22,939 bases of DNA from Sedimenticola sp. (GTDB lineage: Bacteria > Pseudomonadota > Gammaproteobacteria > Chromatiales > Chromatiaceae): positions 1-22,939 of the forward strand of contig JAUXBK010000010.1 of assembly GCA_030619405.1 (NCBI GenBank), read 5' to 3'. Below, piece after piece: positions 1 to 6,256 of the stretch. Below the pieces are notes generated by a model. The model searched no databases. It was not told where the DNA came from and worked only from the letters and a program-made list of their open reading frames with translations. The position numbers and the translations under genes were made by a program. Numbering within the stretch: the stretch's first letter is position 1; every line of letters begins with the position of its first letter.

Positions 1-21
1 ATATAAAACAGCTCTCAGATC

Positions 22-107
22 CGTAGGGTGTGGTGAGGAACGAACCGCACCAACCTCAGGGTTGGCAGCCTCCCCCGGTGCGGTTCGCAAGCTCACCGCA
101 CCCTACG
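22..107. repeat. Imperfect inverted repeat (REP-like palindrome)
   Basis: Arms 22–51 and 77–107 are reverse complements with only a few mismatches. The outer ends read CGTAGGGTG and CACCCTACG, and the inner part reads GAACCGCACC and GGTGCGGTTC. A small hairpin lies between them (CCAACC 50–55, GGTTGG 60–65). No coding frame is apparent. The outer CGTAGGGTG motif is also at the centre of the palindrome at the far end of the window, so this looks like a dispersed intergenic repeat family. The function is unknown. Confidence 0.8.
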
Positions 108-130
108 AAACTTCTTTTGATTTAGATAGC

Positions 131-148
131 TATGAGGCACCTTGAAAG
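131..148. repeat. 18-bp element shared with the other end of the window
   Basis: TATGAGGCACCTTGAAAG is present here and, as its exact reverse complement, at 22813–22830. The similarity extends upstream: 119–139 and 22919–22939 both read approximately TTTAGA(A)TAG(G/C)TATGAGGCA. In both places a CGTAGGGTG-type palindrome sits next to it. This supports a compound dispersed repeat bounding the window. Confidence 0.75.
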
Positions 149-153
149 GCCTG

Positions 154-236
154 CCCCTCACCCTAACCCTCGGCTTTGGCATCCTGCGTCGCTCTACCTC
201 CTCCATCCATGGAGTCGTCTCCCTGAGGGAGAGGGG
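154..236. repeat. Dispersed repeat, copy A
   Basis: This roughly 83-bp block begins CCCCTCACCCTAACCCTC and ends GAGGGAGAGGGGA. It is nearly identical to copy B at 17152–17234, including an unbroken 54-bp match. The outer parts resemble a short palindromic repeat that I recall as common in Proteobacteria. About 45 bp, containing a CCATCCATGG segment, separate the two arms. It is intergenic, 30 bp downstream of the stop of the 267–665 gene. Confidence 0.85.
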
Positions 237-266
237 ATTTGAGGTGCTAGCATCGGGTTGAGAGGG

Positions 267-665
267 TTACGTCGGGCGCACATGCTCGATATAGTGCGGC
301 CGGTCATCCATCCGCAGTTCCACCGCCTCCGCAATCACCCGTAGATGCCGGTCCGTATCCTCGAAGCGCAGGTCGCAGTGGGCCCGGCCCCGACTCTTCA
401 GGGGGATGGGTATCATGTCTCGGTAGGTATAGATGTTCTCGCCAACATCGCCGCCGGCACAGACACAGGGGCACTCGGGGGTTTCGCCCTCGATCTCTGC
501 ACCTTCAAACATCAGTGACCCCGTCTGCCACCAGCGGGTCCGCTCTACCGAGCCACTCATGGTCTTCTCGATATAGGCACGGGAGAAGCGGACGATCACC
601 CGGTCGCACTCGATCGTTATTGCCTCCACCTCTGAACCGACGAGATCGATGCTGCTACTGTCCAT
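267..665 (-). CDS. Unrecognised 132-aa protein
   Basis: I do not recognise this family. The product is 132 aa, acidic, with no signal peptide or membrane segment. Alternating hydrophobic residues (ITIECDRVIVRF; HLRVIAEAVELRM) suggest a mainly beta fold. A cysteine cluster, PECPCVCAGGD, sits near residues 63–73, with further cysteines at the N- and C-terminal sides. An RWWQTG segment near residue 44 is the other distinctive feature. The ATG at 665 is preceded by GGAG with a 7-nt spacer, which supports this start. Upstream is a perfect TATAAT whose spacer to the -35 contains nine consecutive G residues. The gene stands alone: repeats lie on its downstream side, and a hairpin and heptamer array separate it from glnG, which is transcribed in the same direction. 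Good start signals make a real gene likely; the function is unknown. Confidence 0.75.
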   Translation of the reverse strand: MDSSSIDLVGSEVEAITIECDRVIVRFSRAYIEKTMSGSVERTRWWQTGSLMFEGAEIEGETPECPCVCAGGDVGENIYTYRDMIPIPLKSRGRAHCDLRFEDTDRHLRVIAEAVELRMDDRPHYIEHVRPT

Positions 666-703
666 AGATATGCTCCGGAAACTGACTGATCTGTGGGAGA
701 GGG

Positions 704-731
704 ATTATAGCCCCCCCCCGGGCGTTGAGAA
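704..731 (-). promoter_or_regulatory. Promoter of the 132-aa gene with a G9 tract in the spacer
   Basis: On the minus strand a perfect -10, TATAAT, occupies 704–709. With a 16-bp spacer the -35 is TTCTCA (726–731, four of six consensus positions). The spacer includes nine consecutive G residues (C9 at 711–719 on the plus strand). Transcription would start near 697, giving a leader of about 30 nt that includes the GGAG ribosome site. Homopolymer tracts between -35 and -10 are a known phase-variation arrangement, for example Neisseria porA. Here the switching is inferred. Confidence 0.55.
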
Positions 732-762
732 ACGCTCCGCAATCCCTGAGGTAAGCGGTAAC

Positions 763-813
763 GCGGCGCGTGAGCGCCGCCTCCCGGGTTCCCACGCAGA
801 GCGTGGGAACCCG
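763..813. repeat. Two adjacent hairpins in the gap 666–863
   Basis: The first stem is GCGGCGC (763–769) with GCGCCGC (774–780). The second has perfect 13-bp arms (785–797 and 801–813) with a 3-nt loop, around GTTCCCACGC and GCGTGGGAAC. There is no U tract, so a Rho-independent terminator is not supported. The second stem resembles a palindrome I recall as dispersed in many proteobacterial genomes. Confidence 0.7.
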
Positions 814-816
814 AGG

Positions 817-865
817 CTCTGTCCCCTGCCCTCTGCCCTCTGTCCTCTGTCCTCTGTCCTCTGTC
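817..865. repeat. Heptamer tandem array (CTCTGTC), 7 units
   Basis: Seven 7-bp units run from 817 to 865. The first and last four are exact CTCTGTC; units 2 and 3 are CCCTGCC and CTCTGCC. The array reaches into the stop codon of glnG (864–866, minus strand), so it forms the immediate 3' flank of that gene. Confidence 0.9.
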
Positions 866-2288
866 ACCCCGCCGCCTGCCAGTTTACGGTATCCAGACCC
901 AGCTCTTTGATCTTGCGGGTCAGGGTGTTTCTGCCCCACCCCAGCAACCGGGCCGCATCCTGCCGGCGACCACCAGTCTGCTCCAGCGCGGTTTCTATCA
1001 TGATGGTCTCGAACAGGGGTACGGCCTCTAACAGCAACTCCTCTTGACCACCCTGCAACCGCCGGCGGGACCAGGCACGCAACGCGGTGGGCCAGTCGTC
1101 CACGGGCTCACACCGATGCTCGATATTACGGAGCTCCGAAGGCAGATCCTCCAGGTGGATCTCGGACCCGGAGGCCATCACGGTAAGCCAGCGGGCCGCG
1201 TTCTGCAGCTGACGAACGTTACCCGGCCATTCCAGACGCTCCAGTTCGACCCGGGCCTCGGGCAGCAGCACCTTGGTGTCCACCCTCAGCTCTGCAGCTG
1301 CCTCTGCCAGAAAATGGTTCATCAGCAACGGAATATCTTCGCGCCGCTCTCTCAGAGGAGGAAGGTGTACCCGGATCACGTTCAGGCGGTGGAACAGATC
1401 CTCCCGAAACCGTCCTTCACTCACCAGCTGTTCGAGATTCTGGTGGGTTGCTGCAATGATACGGACATCCACCTGGACCGGCTCATGCCCCCCCACCCGG
1501 TAGAACTCTCCGTCTGCCAGCACTCGTAGCAGACGGGTCTGCAGTTCCGCCGGCATATCACCTATCTCATCCAGGAACAAGGTACCCCCATCCGCTTGCT
1601 CGAAACGGCCCTGGCGCCTGCTCTGGGCACCGGTAAAAGCACCCCGCTCGTGCCCGAAAAGTTCCGACTCCATCAGCTCCCGAGGGATGGCCGCCATATT
1701 CAGCGCGATGAAAGGGTGACTGGCCCGGGGGCTGTGCCGGTGCAGCGCGTGGGCCACCAGTTCCTTCCCGGTGCCCGACTCACCGTTGATCAGCACCGTT
1801 ATGTTGGAGCGGGAGAGGCGTCCGATCGCCCGGTATACCTCCTGCATCGCCGCCGCCTCGCCGATAATCTCGGCACTGGCCTTGATCTGCTCCTCCGGCT
1901 CCTGCGCAGTGCTTACAGCCCCCTTGCGGCAGGCCCGTTTCACCTGGTCCACCGCTTCGTCCACATCGAAGGGTTTTGGCAGATACTCGAACGCGCCACC
2001 ATGAAAGGCGGCCACTGCACTGTCCAGATCCGAGTGTGCGGTCATGATGATCACGGGCAGATCCGGATAGAGCTCATGAATATGCCCGAGCAACGACAGC
2101 CCATCCATCCCGGGCATGCGCACGTCGGTGACGATGGCGTCCGGCCGTTCCCGGGAGAGCGCCTCCATCACACCGTCGGCACTGGGAAAAGAGGCCACCT
2201 CCAGCCCACCCTTCTGCAAGGCCTTCTCCAGCACCCAGCGAATGGAGCGATCGTCATCGATGACCCAGATTCGGTTACTTCCTGGCAT
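864..2288 (-). CDS. glnG: Nitrogen regulation response regulator NtrC (sigma-54 activator)
   Basis: The product is 474 aa, close to the usual NtrC length of about 470. The N-terminal receiver domain has the acidic pocket (DDD 11–13) and phospho-acceptor D55 in VTDVRMPG. The AAA+ sigma-54 interaction domain follows, with Walker A GESGTGKE (169–176), the sigma-54 contact motif GAFTGA (216–221) and Walker B GGTLFLDEIG (234–243). A Fis-type helix-turn-helix (QTGGRRQDAARLLGWGRNTL) lies near the C-terminus. When phosphorylated by NtrB it should activate sigma-54 promoters such as glnA. The frame is open 25 codons further upstream, but the ATG at 2288 starts in the standard place and has GGAGA just upstream. 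It overlaps the end of glnL by 14 bp, indicating co-transcription and translational coupling. Confidence 0.97.
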   Translation of the reverse strand: MPGSNRIWVIDDDRSIRWVLEKALQKGGLEVASFPSADGVMEALSRERPDAIVTDVRMPGMDGLSLLGHIHELYPDLPVIIMTAHSDLDSAVAAFHGGAFEYLPKPFDVDEAVDQVKRACRKGAVSTAQEPEEQIKASAEIIGEAAAMQEVYRAIGRLSRSNITVLINGESGTGKELVAHALHRHSPRASHPFIALNMAAIPRELMESELFGHERGAFTGAQSRRQGRFEQADGGTLFLDEIGDMPAELQTRLLRVLADGEFYRVGGHEPVQVDVRIIAATHQNLEQLVSEGRFREDLFHRLNVIRVHLPPLRERREDIPLLMNHFLAEAAAELRVDTKVLLPEARVELERLEWPGNVRQLQNAARWLTVMASGSEIHLEDLPSELRNIEHRCEPVDDWPTALRAWSRRRLQGGQEELLLEAVPLFETIMIETALEQTGGRRQDAARLLGWGRNTLTRKIKELGLDTVNWQAAG

Positions 2289-3369
2289 TCGGGTTCTCCA
2301 CCGGGAGCAAAACATTGAAAATGGTGTGTCCCGGCTCACTGCGACACTCCACCAGCCCTCCATGGCGGTTGATCAGGGATTGGGCGATGGAGAGCCCCAG
2401 CCCGATGCCTCCTTCGCTGGCACTGACCATCGGAAAGAAGAGCTTTTCCCGGATCTCTTTCGGGACACCCGGACCGTTGTCTTCGATCTGTATCTGCACC
2501 ACCAGCCGGTGTCTCAGATTGACGATGGTGAACTGGCGCAGTATCCGGGTCCGCAGGGTGATACTTGCCTCATCGGTCTGTTCCAGCGCCCGGGCGGCGT
2601 TGCGTACGATGTTGAGCAGCGCCTGGATGATCTGGTCGCTGTCCAGGTAGAGATCCGGGATACTCGGGTCGTAGTCACGCCGAATCCTCATCCGTGCGCC
2701 GGTCTCGGCCAGCACCAGCCCTGCAACCCGTTCCAGTAGAGTGTGAATGTTCACTTCGCTGAAATGGGGTAGTTTATTCGGGCCCAGCATACCATCCACC
2801 AGGGACTGCAGCCGGTCCGCCTCATCGATGATGATCTGGGTGTATTCGGTCAGGGAGGGGTCTCCCAATTCCTGCTCCAGCAGCTGGGCCGCTCCCCTCA
2901 GGCCACCGAGCGGATTCTTGATCTCATGTGCCAGTCCTCGAATCAGGTCTCTGGTCGCCTGGTGCTGGCTCAGCAGCTGCTCTTCGCGGCTGATGCGTAA
3001 CTGGCGGTCGATCTGGCGTATCTCCACCAGCAGACCTGCCTCGCCTTCGAAATCGATCAGGGGAACCACGGTGCAATCGATGGTGACGCTCCGTTGCTCG
3101 GGCAGAGGAAGTGTCATCTCCCGTTCCGTAAAGTGCCTGCCGCTGCTCAGAGCCCGTTTCAGGTTGGTCTCTACCATTCCTTGCGGGCACTGGATCAGGG
3201 AGCCGGCTTCCCGGCCCACCATGTTTCGGGTACTGACCTGGAACAGCATCTCCGCCGCCGGATTCATATAGCGCAATCGGAGATCCGTGTCGAACAGCAA
3301 CACGACCGTATCCATATTTTCCAGGATACGGTTGCCGTAGTCGTGCAGAGAGGTGCCCAGCGTATTCAT
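2275..3369 (-). CDS. glnL: Nitrogen regulation sensor histidine kinase/phosphatase NtrB
   Basis: The product is 364 aa and cytoplasmic, without membrane segments. A PAS domain occupies about residues 10–120 (RLRYMNPAAEMLF). It is followed by a HisKA dimerisation domain with the phospho-histidine in GLAHEIKNPLGGLRGAAQLL (H148) and an HATPase domain with N-box LLNIVRNAARAL and G-box DNGPGVP. NtrB autophosphorylates and transfers phosphate to NtrC, and reverses this when bound by PII. The ATG at 3369 gives the usual family length but lacks a good Shine–Dalgarno sequence. An internal ATG at codon 19 (3315) has GGAA close upstream. The choice matters because the predicted sigma-54 start point is only about 4 nt before 3369. 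It is co-transcribed with glnG. Confidence 0.96.
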   Translation of the reverse strand: MNTLGTSLHDYGNRILENMDTVVLLFDTDLRLRYMNPAAEMLFQVSTRNMVGREAGSLIQCPQGMVETNLKRALSSGRHFTEREMTLPLPEQRSVTIDCTVVPLIDFEGEAGLLVEIRQIDRQLRISREEQLLSQHQATRDLIRGLAHEIKNPLGGLRGAAQLLEQELGDPSLTEYTQIIIDEADRLQSLVDGMLGPNKLPHFSEVNIHTLLERVAGLVLAETGARMRIRRDYDPSIPDLYLDSDQIIQALLNIVRNAARALEQTDEASITLRTRILRQFTIVNLRHRLVVQIQIEDNGPGVPKEIREKLFFPMVSASEGGIGLGLSIAQSLINRHGGLVECRSEPGHTIFNVLLPVENPNARK

Positions 3370-3383
3370 CAGGAATGCATATA

Positions 3384-3399
3384 GGCAAAAACAATGCCA
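3384..3399 (-). promoter_or_regulatory. Predicted sigma-54 (-24/-12) promoter of glnLG
   Basis: The minus strand reads TGGCATTGTTTTTGCC. GG at -24 and GC at -12 have the exact sigma-54 spacing, and TGGCA and TTGC match the consensus. The predicted start is near 3373, just before the annotated glnL ATG, so either the mRNA is nearly leaderless or translation starts downstream. An NtrC-like dyad lies about 195 bp upstream. Confidence 0.5.
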
Positions 3400-3459
3400 C
3401 TCTCAACTTGCTTATGCTCCGAGAGGAAATTTTCCCTTTCGGGCATTGGAATTAAACCC

Positions 3460-3508
3460 AGATCCTGCAAGTGCTCACACTCACATAGCACGATCACTTG
3501 CAGGATCT
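3460..3508. repeat. 14-bp inverted repeat between glnL and the DUF4124 gene
   Basis: Perfect arms AGATCCTGCAAGTG (3460–3473) and CACTTGCAGGATCT (3495–3508) flank 21 nt. Looser pairing continues outward (TTAAACC and AGGTTAA). No U tract follows on either strand. It sits between the predicted NtrC dyad and the sigma-54 element in the 236-bp gap 3370–3605. It could be a dispersed repeat or a structural element. Confidence 0.75.
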
Positions 3509-3558
3509 AGGTTAAAGGAGAAGGGGTCTCTTTTTCAACCGGCTCTGAGTGAAGTGAT

Positions 3559-3578
3559 ATGCACTATATTTAGTGCAT
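3559..3578. promoter_or_regulatory. NtrC-like dyad upstream of glnLG
   Basis: ATGCACTA-TATT-TAGTGCAT is a perfect dyad with 8-bp half-sites. It resembles the enteric NtrC operator (GCAC-N5-TGGTGC), but the GCAC to GTGC spacing is 8 rather than 7, so the fit is not exact. It lies just past the DUF4124 stop codon and about 195 bp upstream of the predicted glnL start. Confidence 0.45.
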
Positions 3579-3605
3579 TATTTTCACATTTAGAATTGCT
3601 GGGTC

Positions 3606-4382
3606 TTACCTGGCAGCAGGCCTGGGATTGAAGGTCGGTCGGTAGTTAGGAGCAAAGTTGGGGGTATACGGCCCCCCCTGGGGAGCCGTTGGCCGACGGT
3701 CACCCCCTTCACCGTCATCACCACCGCCGGGTTCCGGGGCTATCGGATTTTCCGTTTCCGGGGGCTCCACCGGCAAGGTTACATCCGGCGGGTTAACGGG
3801 AGCAAAATCGGGAAACGGCGGTGGCTCATACGGTGGCCGCTCGATCGGGTGCTCCGGCTTGAGATCAGGGTCGAAGAGGGTGGTCTTACGCAAATGGAAG
3901 GTCACCGGGGCGGTGCGTCCCAGCTCGATCCCACCCTGGTCGACGACGGCAGCTGATACCGTACGGGTGCCCCGATCCACATTCTGCAGTGTTATCTGGG
4001 CAGTCGCCAGCTCCCCCACCGAAGCACCATCCAGAAACACCTGGAACTTGTGGCCCTCCGACAACGGCGGCTGGATATCCAGAGAGACCTTCACGTTGCC
4101 TTCGTTATCCCAGATGGTTTCGTTGTCGCTGGGCCTGACCACGGCAAACCGGGTATAGGGCGTGCCCGGGATGGCGCCCTGCTCCTGCTGGTCGTCTTCC
4201 TCCCCCGGAAGAGGTCTTGGAGAGTAGACCGTCGGTTCCGGCAAGACTACTTTCTCCGCGCCATCTACAGGCTGGTCGGAAAAGTGGACCTGGCCCGATG
4301 CGTCCACCCATTTATACACACCCGCCACCACCGGGGTGGCGGATAACAGTAACAACAGTATCAAAAGGAAGGCATTTTTCAT
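3606..4382 (-). CDS. DUF4124-domain exported protein
   Basis: From the ATG at 4382 the product is 258 aa. A signal peptide (MKNAFLLILLLLLSATPVVA) is followed directly by a DUF4124 domain, recognisable from VYKWVDASGQVHFSDQPV. A beta-sandwich-like middle part follows (residues about 75–170; NVKVSLDIQPPL, HKFQVFLDGASVGEL), then a long Pro/Gly-rich tail with many PP, EPP and NP motifs. It is probably periplasmic or envelope-associated; the biochemical function is unknown. An ATG four codons upstream (4394) has an equally modest GGG ribosome site, so the exact start is uncertain. It lies between glnA and glnL, a position I recall for DUF4124 proteins in Chromatiales-type genomes. The 124-bp gap to glnA leaves open a separate promoter. 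Confidence 0.85.
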   Translation of the reverse strand: MKNAFLLILLLLLSATPVVAGVYKWVDASGQVHFSDQPVDGAEKVVLPEPTVYSPRPLPGEEDDQQEQGAIPGTPYTRFAVVRPSDNETIWDNEGNVKVSLDIQPPLSEGHKFQVFLDGASVGELATAQITLQNVDRGTRTVSAAVVDQGGIELGRTAPVTFHLRKTTLFDPDLKPEHPIERPPYEPPPFPDFAPVNPPDVTLPVEPPETENPIAPEPGGGDDGEGGDRRPTAPQGGPYTPNFAPNYRPTFNPRPAAR

Positions 4383-4506
4383 GCCCCAAAGCATAGCCCA
4401 GCGTGACACCTTCAACAATGGCCGGGATGGACCAGCTGTCGTTATTTGGCGACGAACGCCCAACCCCGACGAAAAAAGGCGCCTCTTTGACCAGCCCGTA
4501 CCGTCG

Positions 4507-5913
4507 TTACAGGCTATAGTACATGTCGAACTCCACCGGATGGGTGGTCATCCGCAGGCGGGTCACCTCATCCATCTTCAACTCGATAAAGCCGTCGATG
4601 AGGTCATCGGTAAAGACACCACCGGCGGTGAGGAACTCACGATCTACATCCAGCTCCTCCAGCGCCTGGTCCAGGCTATGGCAGACGGTGGGAATCGCAG
4701 CGGCTTCTTCGGCAGGCAGGTCGTAGAGATCCTTGTCCATCGCCTCGCCCGGGTGGGTCTTGTTCTGGATGCCGTCCAGGCCAGCCATCAGCATGGCGGC
4801 GAAGCAGAGGTAGGGGTTGGCGGTGGCGTCCGGGAAACGCACCTCGATACGACGCGCCTTGGGGCTGGAAACCCAGGGAATCCGGATCGAGGCGGAACGG
4901 TTACGGGCTGAATAGGCCAGCATCACCGGAGCCTCGAAGCCAGGCACCAGCCGCTTGTAAGAGTTTGTAGAGGAGTTGGTGAAGGCGTTCAGGGCACGGG
5001 CATGCTTGATGATCCCGCCAATATAGTAGAGGGCTGTCTCGGAGAGTCCACCATACTGGTTACCGGCAAAGATATTCTCGCCGCCCTTGGCGATGGATTG
5101 ATGCACGTGCATGCCGGAGCCGTTGTCGCCAACCAGTGGCTTGGGCATGAAGGTGGCGGTCTTGCCATAGGCATGGGCCACGTTCTGGATTACGTATTTC
5201 ATGGTCTGGTTCTGATCGGCTCGCTTGACCAGGGTGTCAAACATGGTACCGATCTCGCACTGGCCGGCGGTGGCTACCTCGTGGTGATGCACCTCGACCC
5301 GTACCCCCATCTCCTCCAGCGCCAGACACATGGCGGCACGAATATCGTTCAGCGAGTCGACCGGCGGGACCGGGAAATACCCCCCCTTGGTGGTGGGGCG
5401 GTGACCGATGTTGCCATCCTCGTAGACCCGCTCCGAGTTCCACTCCGCCTCTTCGGAATCGACCTTGTAGAAGGAACCCTGCATGGTGGAGCCCCAGCGT
5501 ACGTCGTCCAGGATGAAAAATTCCGGCTCGGGGCCGAAGTAGGCGGTGTCGCCGATGCCGGTGGACTGCAGGTAGGCCTCGGCGCGCTTGGCGACGGAGC
5601 GCGGATCACGCTCGTACCCTTCCATGGTGGTCGGCTCGAGGATGTCGCAACGGATATTGACCGTCACCTCGTCGGTGAAGGGGTCGATGACGGCGGAGTC
5701 CTGATCCGGCATCAGGATCATGTCGGACTCGTTGATACCCTTCCAGCCGGCGATGGAGGAGCCATCGAACATCTTGCCATCGGTGAACATCTCGTCGTCA
5801 ATGATATTGGCGGGCATGGTGACGTGCTGCTCCTTGCCGCGGGTGTCGGTGAAGCGGAAGTCGACGAACTTCACTTCGTTGTCTTTGATCATCTTCAAGA
5901 CTTTAGAGGCCAT
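4507..5913 (-). CDS. glnA: Type I glutamine synthetase (GlnA)
   Basis: The product is 468 aa, matching bacterial GS-I-beta. It makes glutamine from glutamate, ammonia and ATP as a cytoplasmic dodecamer. Visible signatures are the N-terminal beta-grasp region (VKFVDFRFTDTRGKEQHV), the substrate loop GSSIAGWKGINESDM, the metal-binding stretch YFGPEPEFF, the ATP-site segment NGSGMHVHQS and the glutamate-flap region KRLVPGFEAPV. The adenylylation tyrosine is conserved (Y397 in DKDLYDLP), so GlnE-type control is likely. The start has GGAGA seven bases upstream. A near-consensus sigma-54 promoter and an NtrC-like site lie in the 343-bp upstream gap, and glnL/glnG follow downstream, so nitrogen-controlled expression is strongly suggested. 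Confidence 0.98.
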   Translation of the reverse strand: MASKVLKMIKDNEVKFVDFRFTDTRGKEQHVTMPANIIDDEMFTDGKMFDGSSIAGWKGINESDMILMPDQDSAVIDPFTDEVTVNIRCDILEPTTMEGYERDPRSVAKRAEAYLQSTGIGDTAYFGPEPEFFILDDVRWGSTMQGSFYKVDSEEAEWNSERVYEDGNIGHRPTTKGGYFPVPPVDSLNDIRAAMCLALEEMGVRVEVHHHEVATAGQCEIGTMFDTLVKRADQNQTMKYVIQNVAHAYGKTATFMPKPLVGDNGSGMHVHQSIAKGGENIFAGNQYGGLSETALYYIGGIIKHARALNAFTNSSTNSYKRLVPGFEAPVMLAYSARNRSASIRIPWVSSPKARRIEVRFPDATANPYLCFAAMLMAGLDGIQNKTHPGEAMDKDLYDLPAEEAAAIPTVCHSLDQALEELDVDREFLTAGGVFTDDLIDGFIELKMDEVTRLRMTTHPVEFDMYYSL

Positions 5914-6018
5914 TCTGTTCTCCAGCTGAAATTTCAGTTATCCCGGCCGACACGGCGGCCGTTGGTGGTTTGTTTCCCCGTCCCGTGGGGGGGTCGGAAG
6001 AAAAGTCTGCCTGTATTT

Positions 6019-6034
6019 AGCAGAATCCGTGCCA
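6019..6034 (-). promoter_or_regulatory. Sigma-54 (-24/-12) promoter of glnA
   Basis: The minus strand reads TGGCACGGATTCTGCT, an almost perfect TGGCACG-N4-(T/C)TGCW element. It closely resembles E. coli glnAp2. The predicted start is near 6009, giving a leader of about 95 nt before the glnA ATG. Confidence 0.8.
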
Positions 6035-6202
6035 CAGACAAAAAGGCGATCGGATCAATGCCTGTTTCGAAGTCGATTACTCAGGAGCCAATCTATTCCG
6101 AAACAACGCATTATAGTGAAAAAAGCGCTCCGTTGGAAAACCCGGCCAATCGCCCGGGGTCATGCGGCACTGCCTCAGGCCCCGGGCTGGGGCATCGGAA
6201 CA

Positions 6203-6219
6203 TGCACGGATATAGTGCG
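6203..6219. promoter_or_regulatory. NtrC-like binding site upstream of glnA
   Basis: TGCACGGATATAGTGCG contains GCAC-N5-TAGTGC. This is the enteric NtrC spacing with one change in the right half. It lies about 200 bp upstream of the predicted glnA start, within enhancer range and close to the end of the CDF exporter gene. A weaker half-match is seen at about 6104–6120. Confidence 0.55.
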
Positions 6220-6256
6220 ACGCAGGATATTCTTGCACCCTGGTGAGAAATGCGGG

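Noticed and set aside
281..297. CATGCTCGATATAGTGCGG resembles the NtrC-like site upstream of glnA.
   Set aside because: It lies inside the C-terminal codons of the 132-aa gene, its left half-site is broken (GCTC), and no promoter lies at a suitable distance.
763..813. Hairpins after glnG as a terminator.
   Set aside because: No U-rich run follows in either direction; a repeat palindrome is the simpler reading.
4470..4495. AAAGAGGCGCCTTTTTT downstream of glnA (minus strand) looked like a Rho-independent terminator.
   Set aside because: The dyad has no room for a loop; with a 4-nt loop the stem is short and contains a wobble pair. I could not support it.
6104..6120. Second possible NtrC site between glnA and the exporter gene.
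   Set aside because: Only the right half (TATAGTG) matches; the left half-site is absent.
5002..6246. Long open frame on the plus strand opposite glnA.
   Set aside because: It is antisense to an unmistakable glutamine synthetase, has no recognisable domains, and arises from high-GC codon use.
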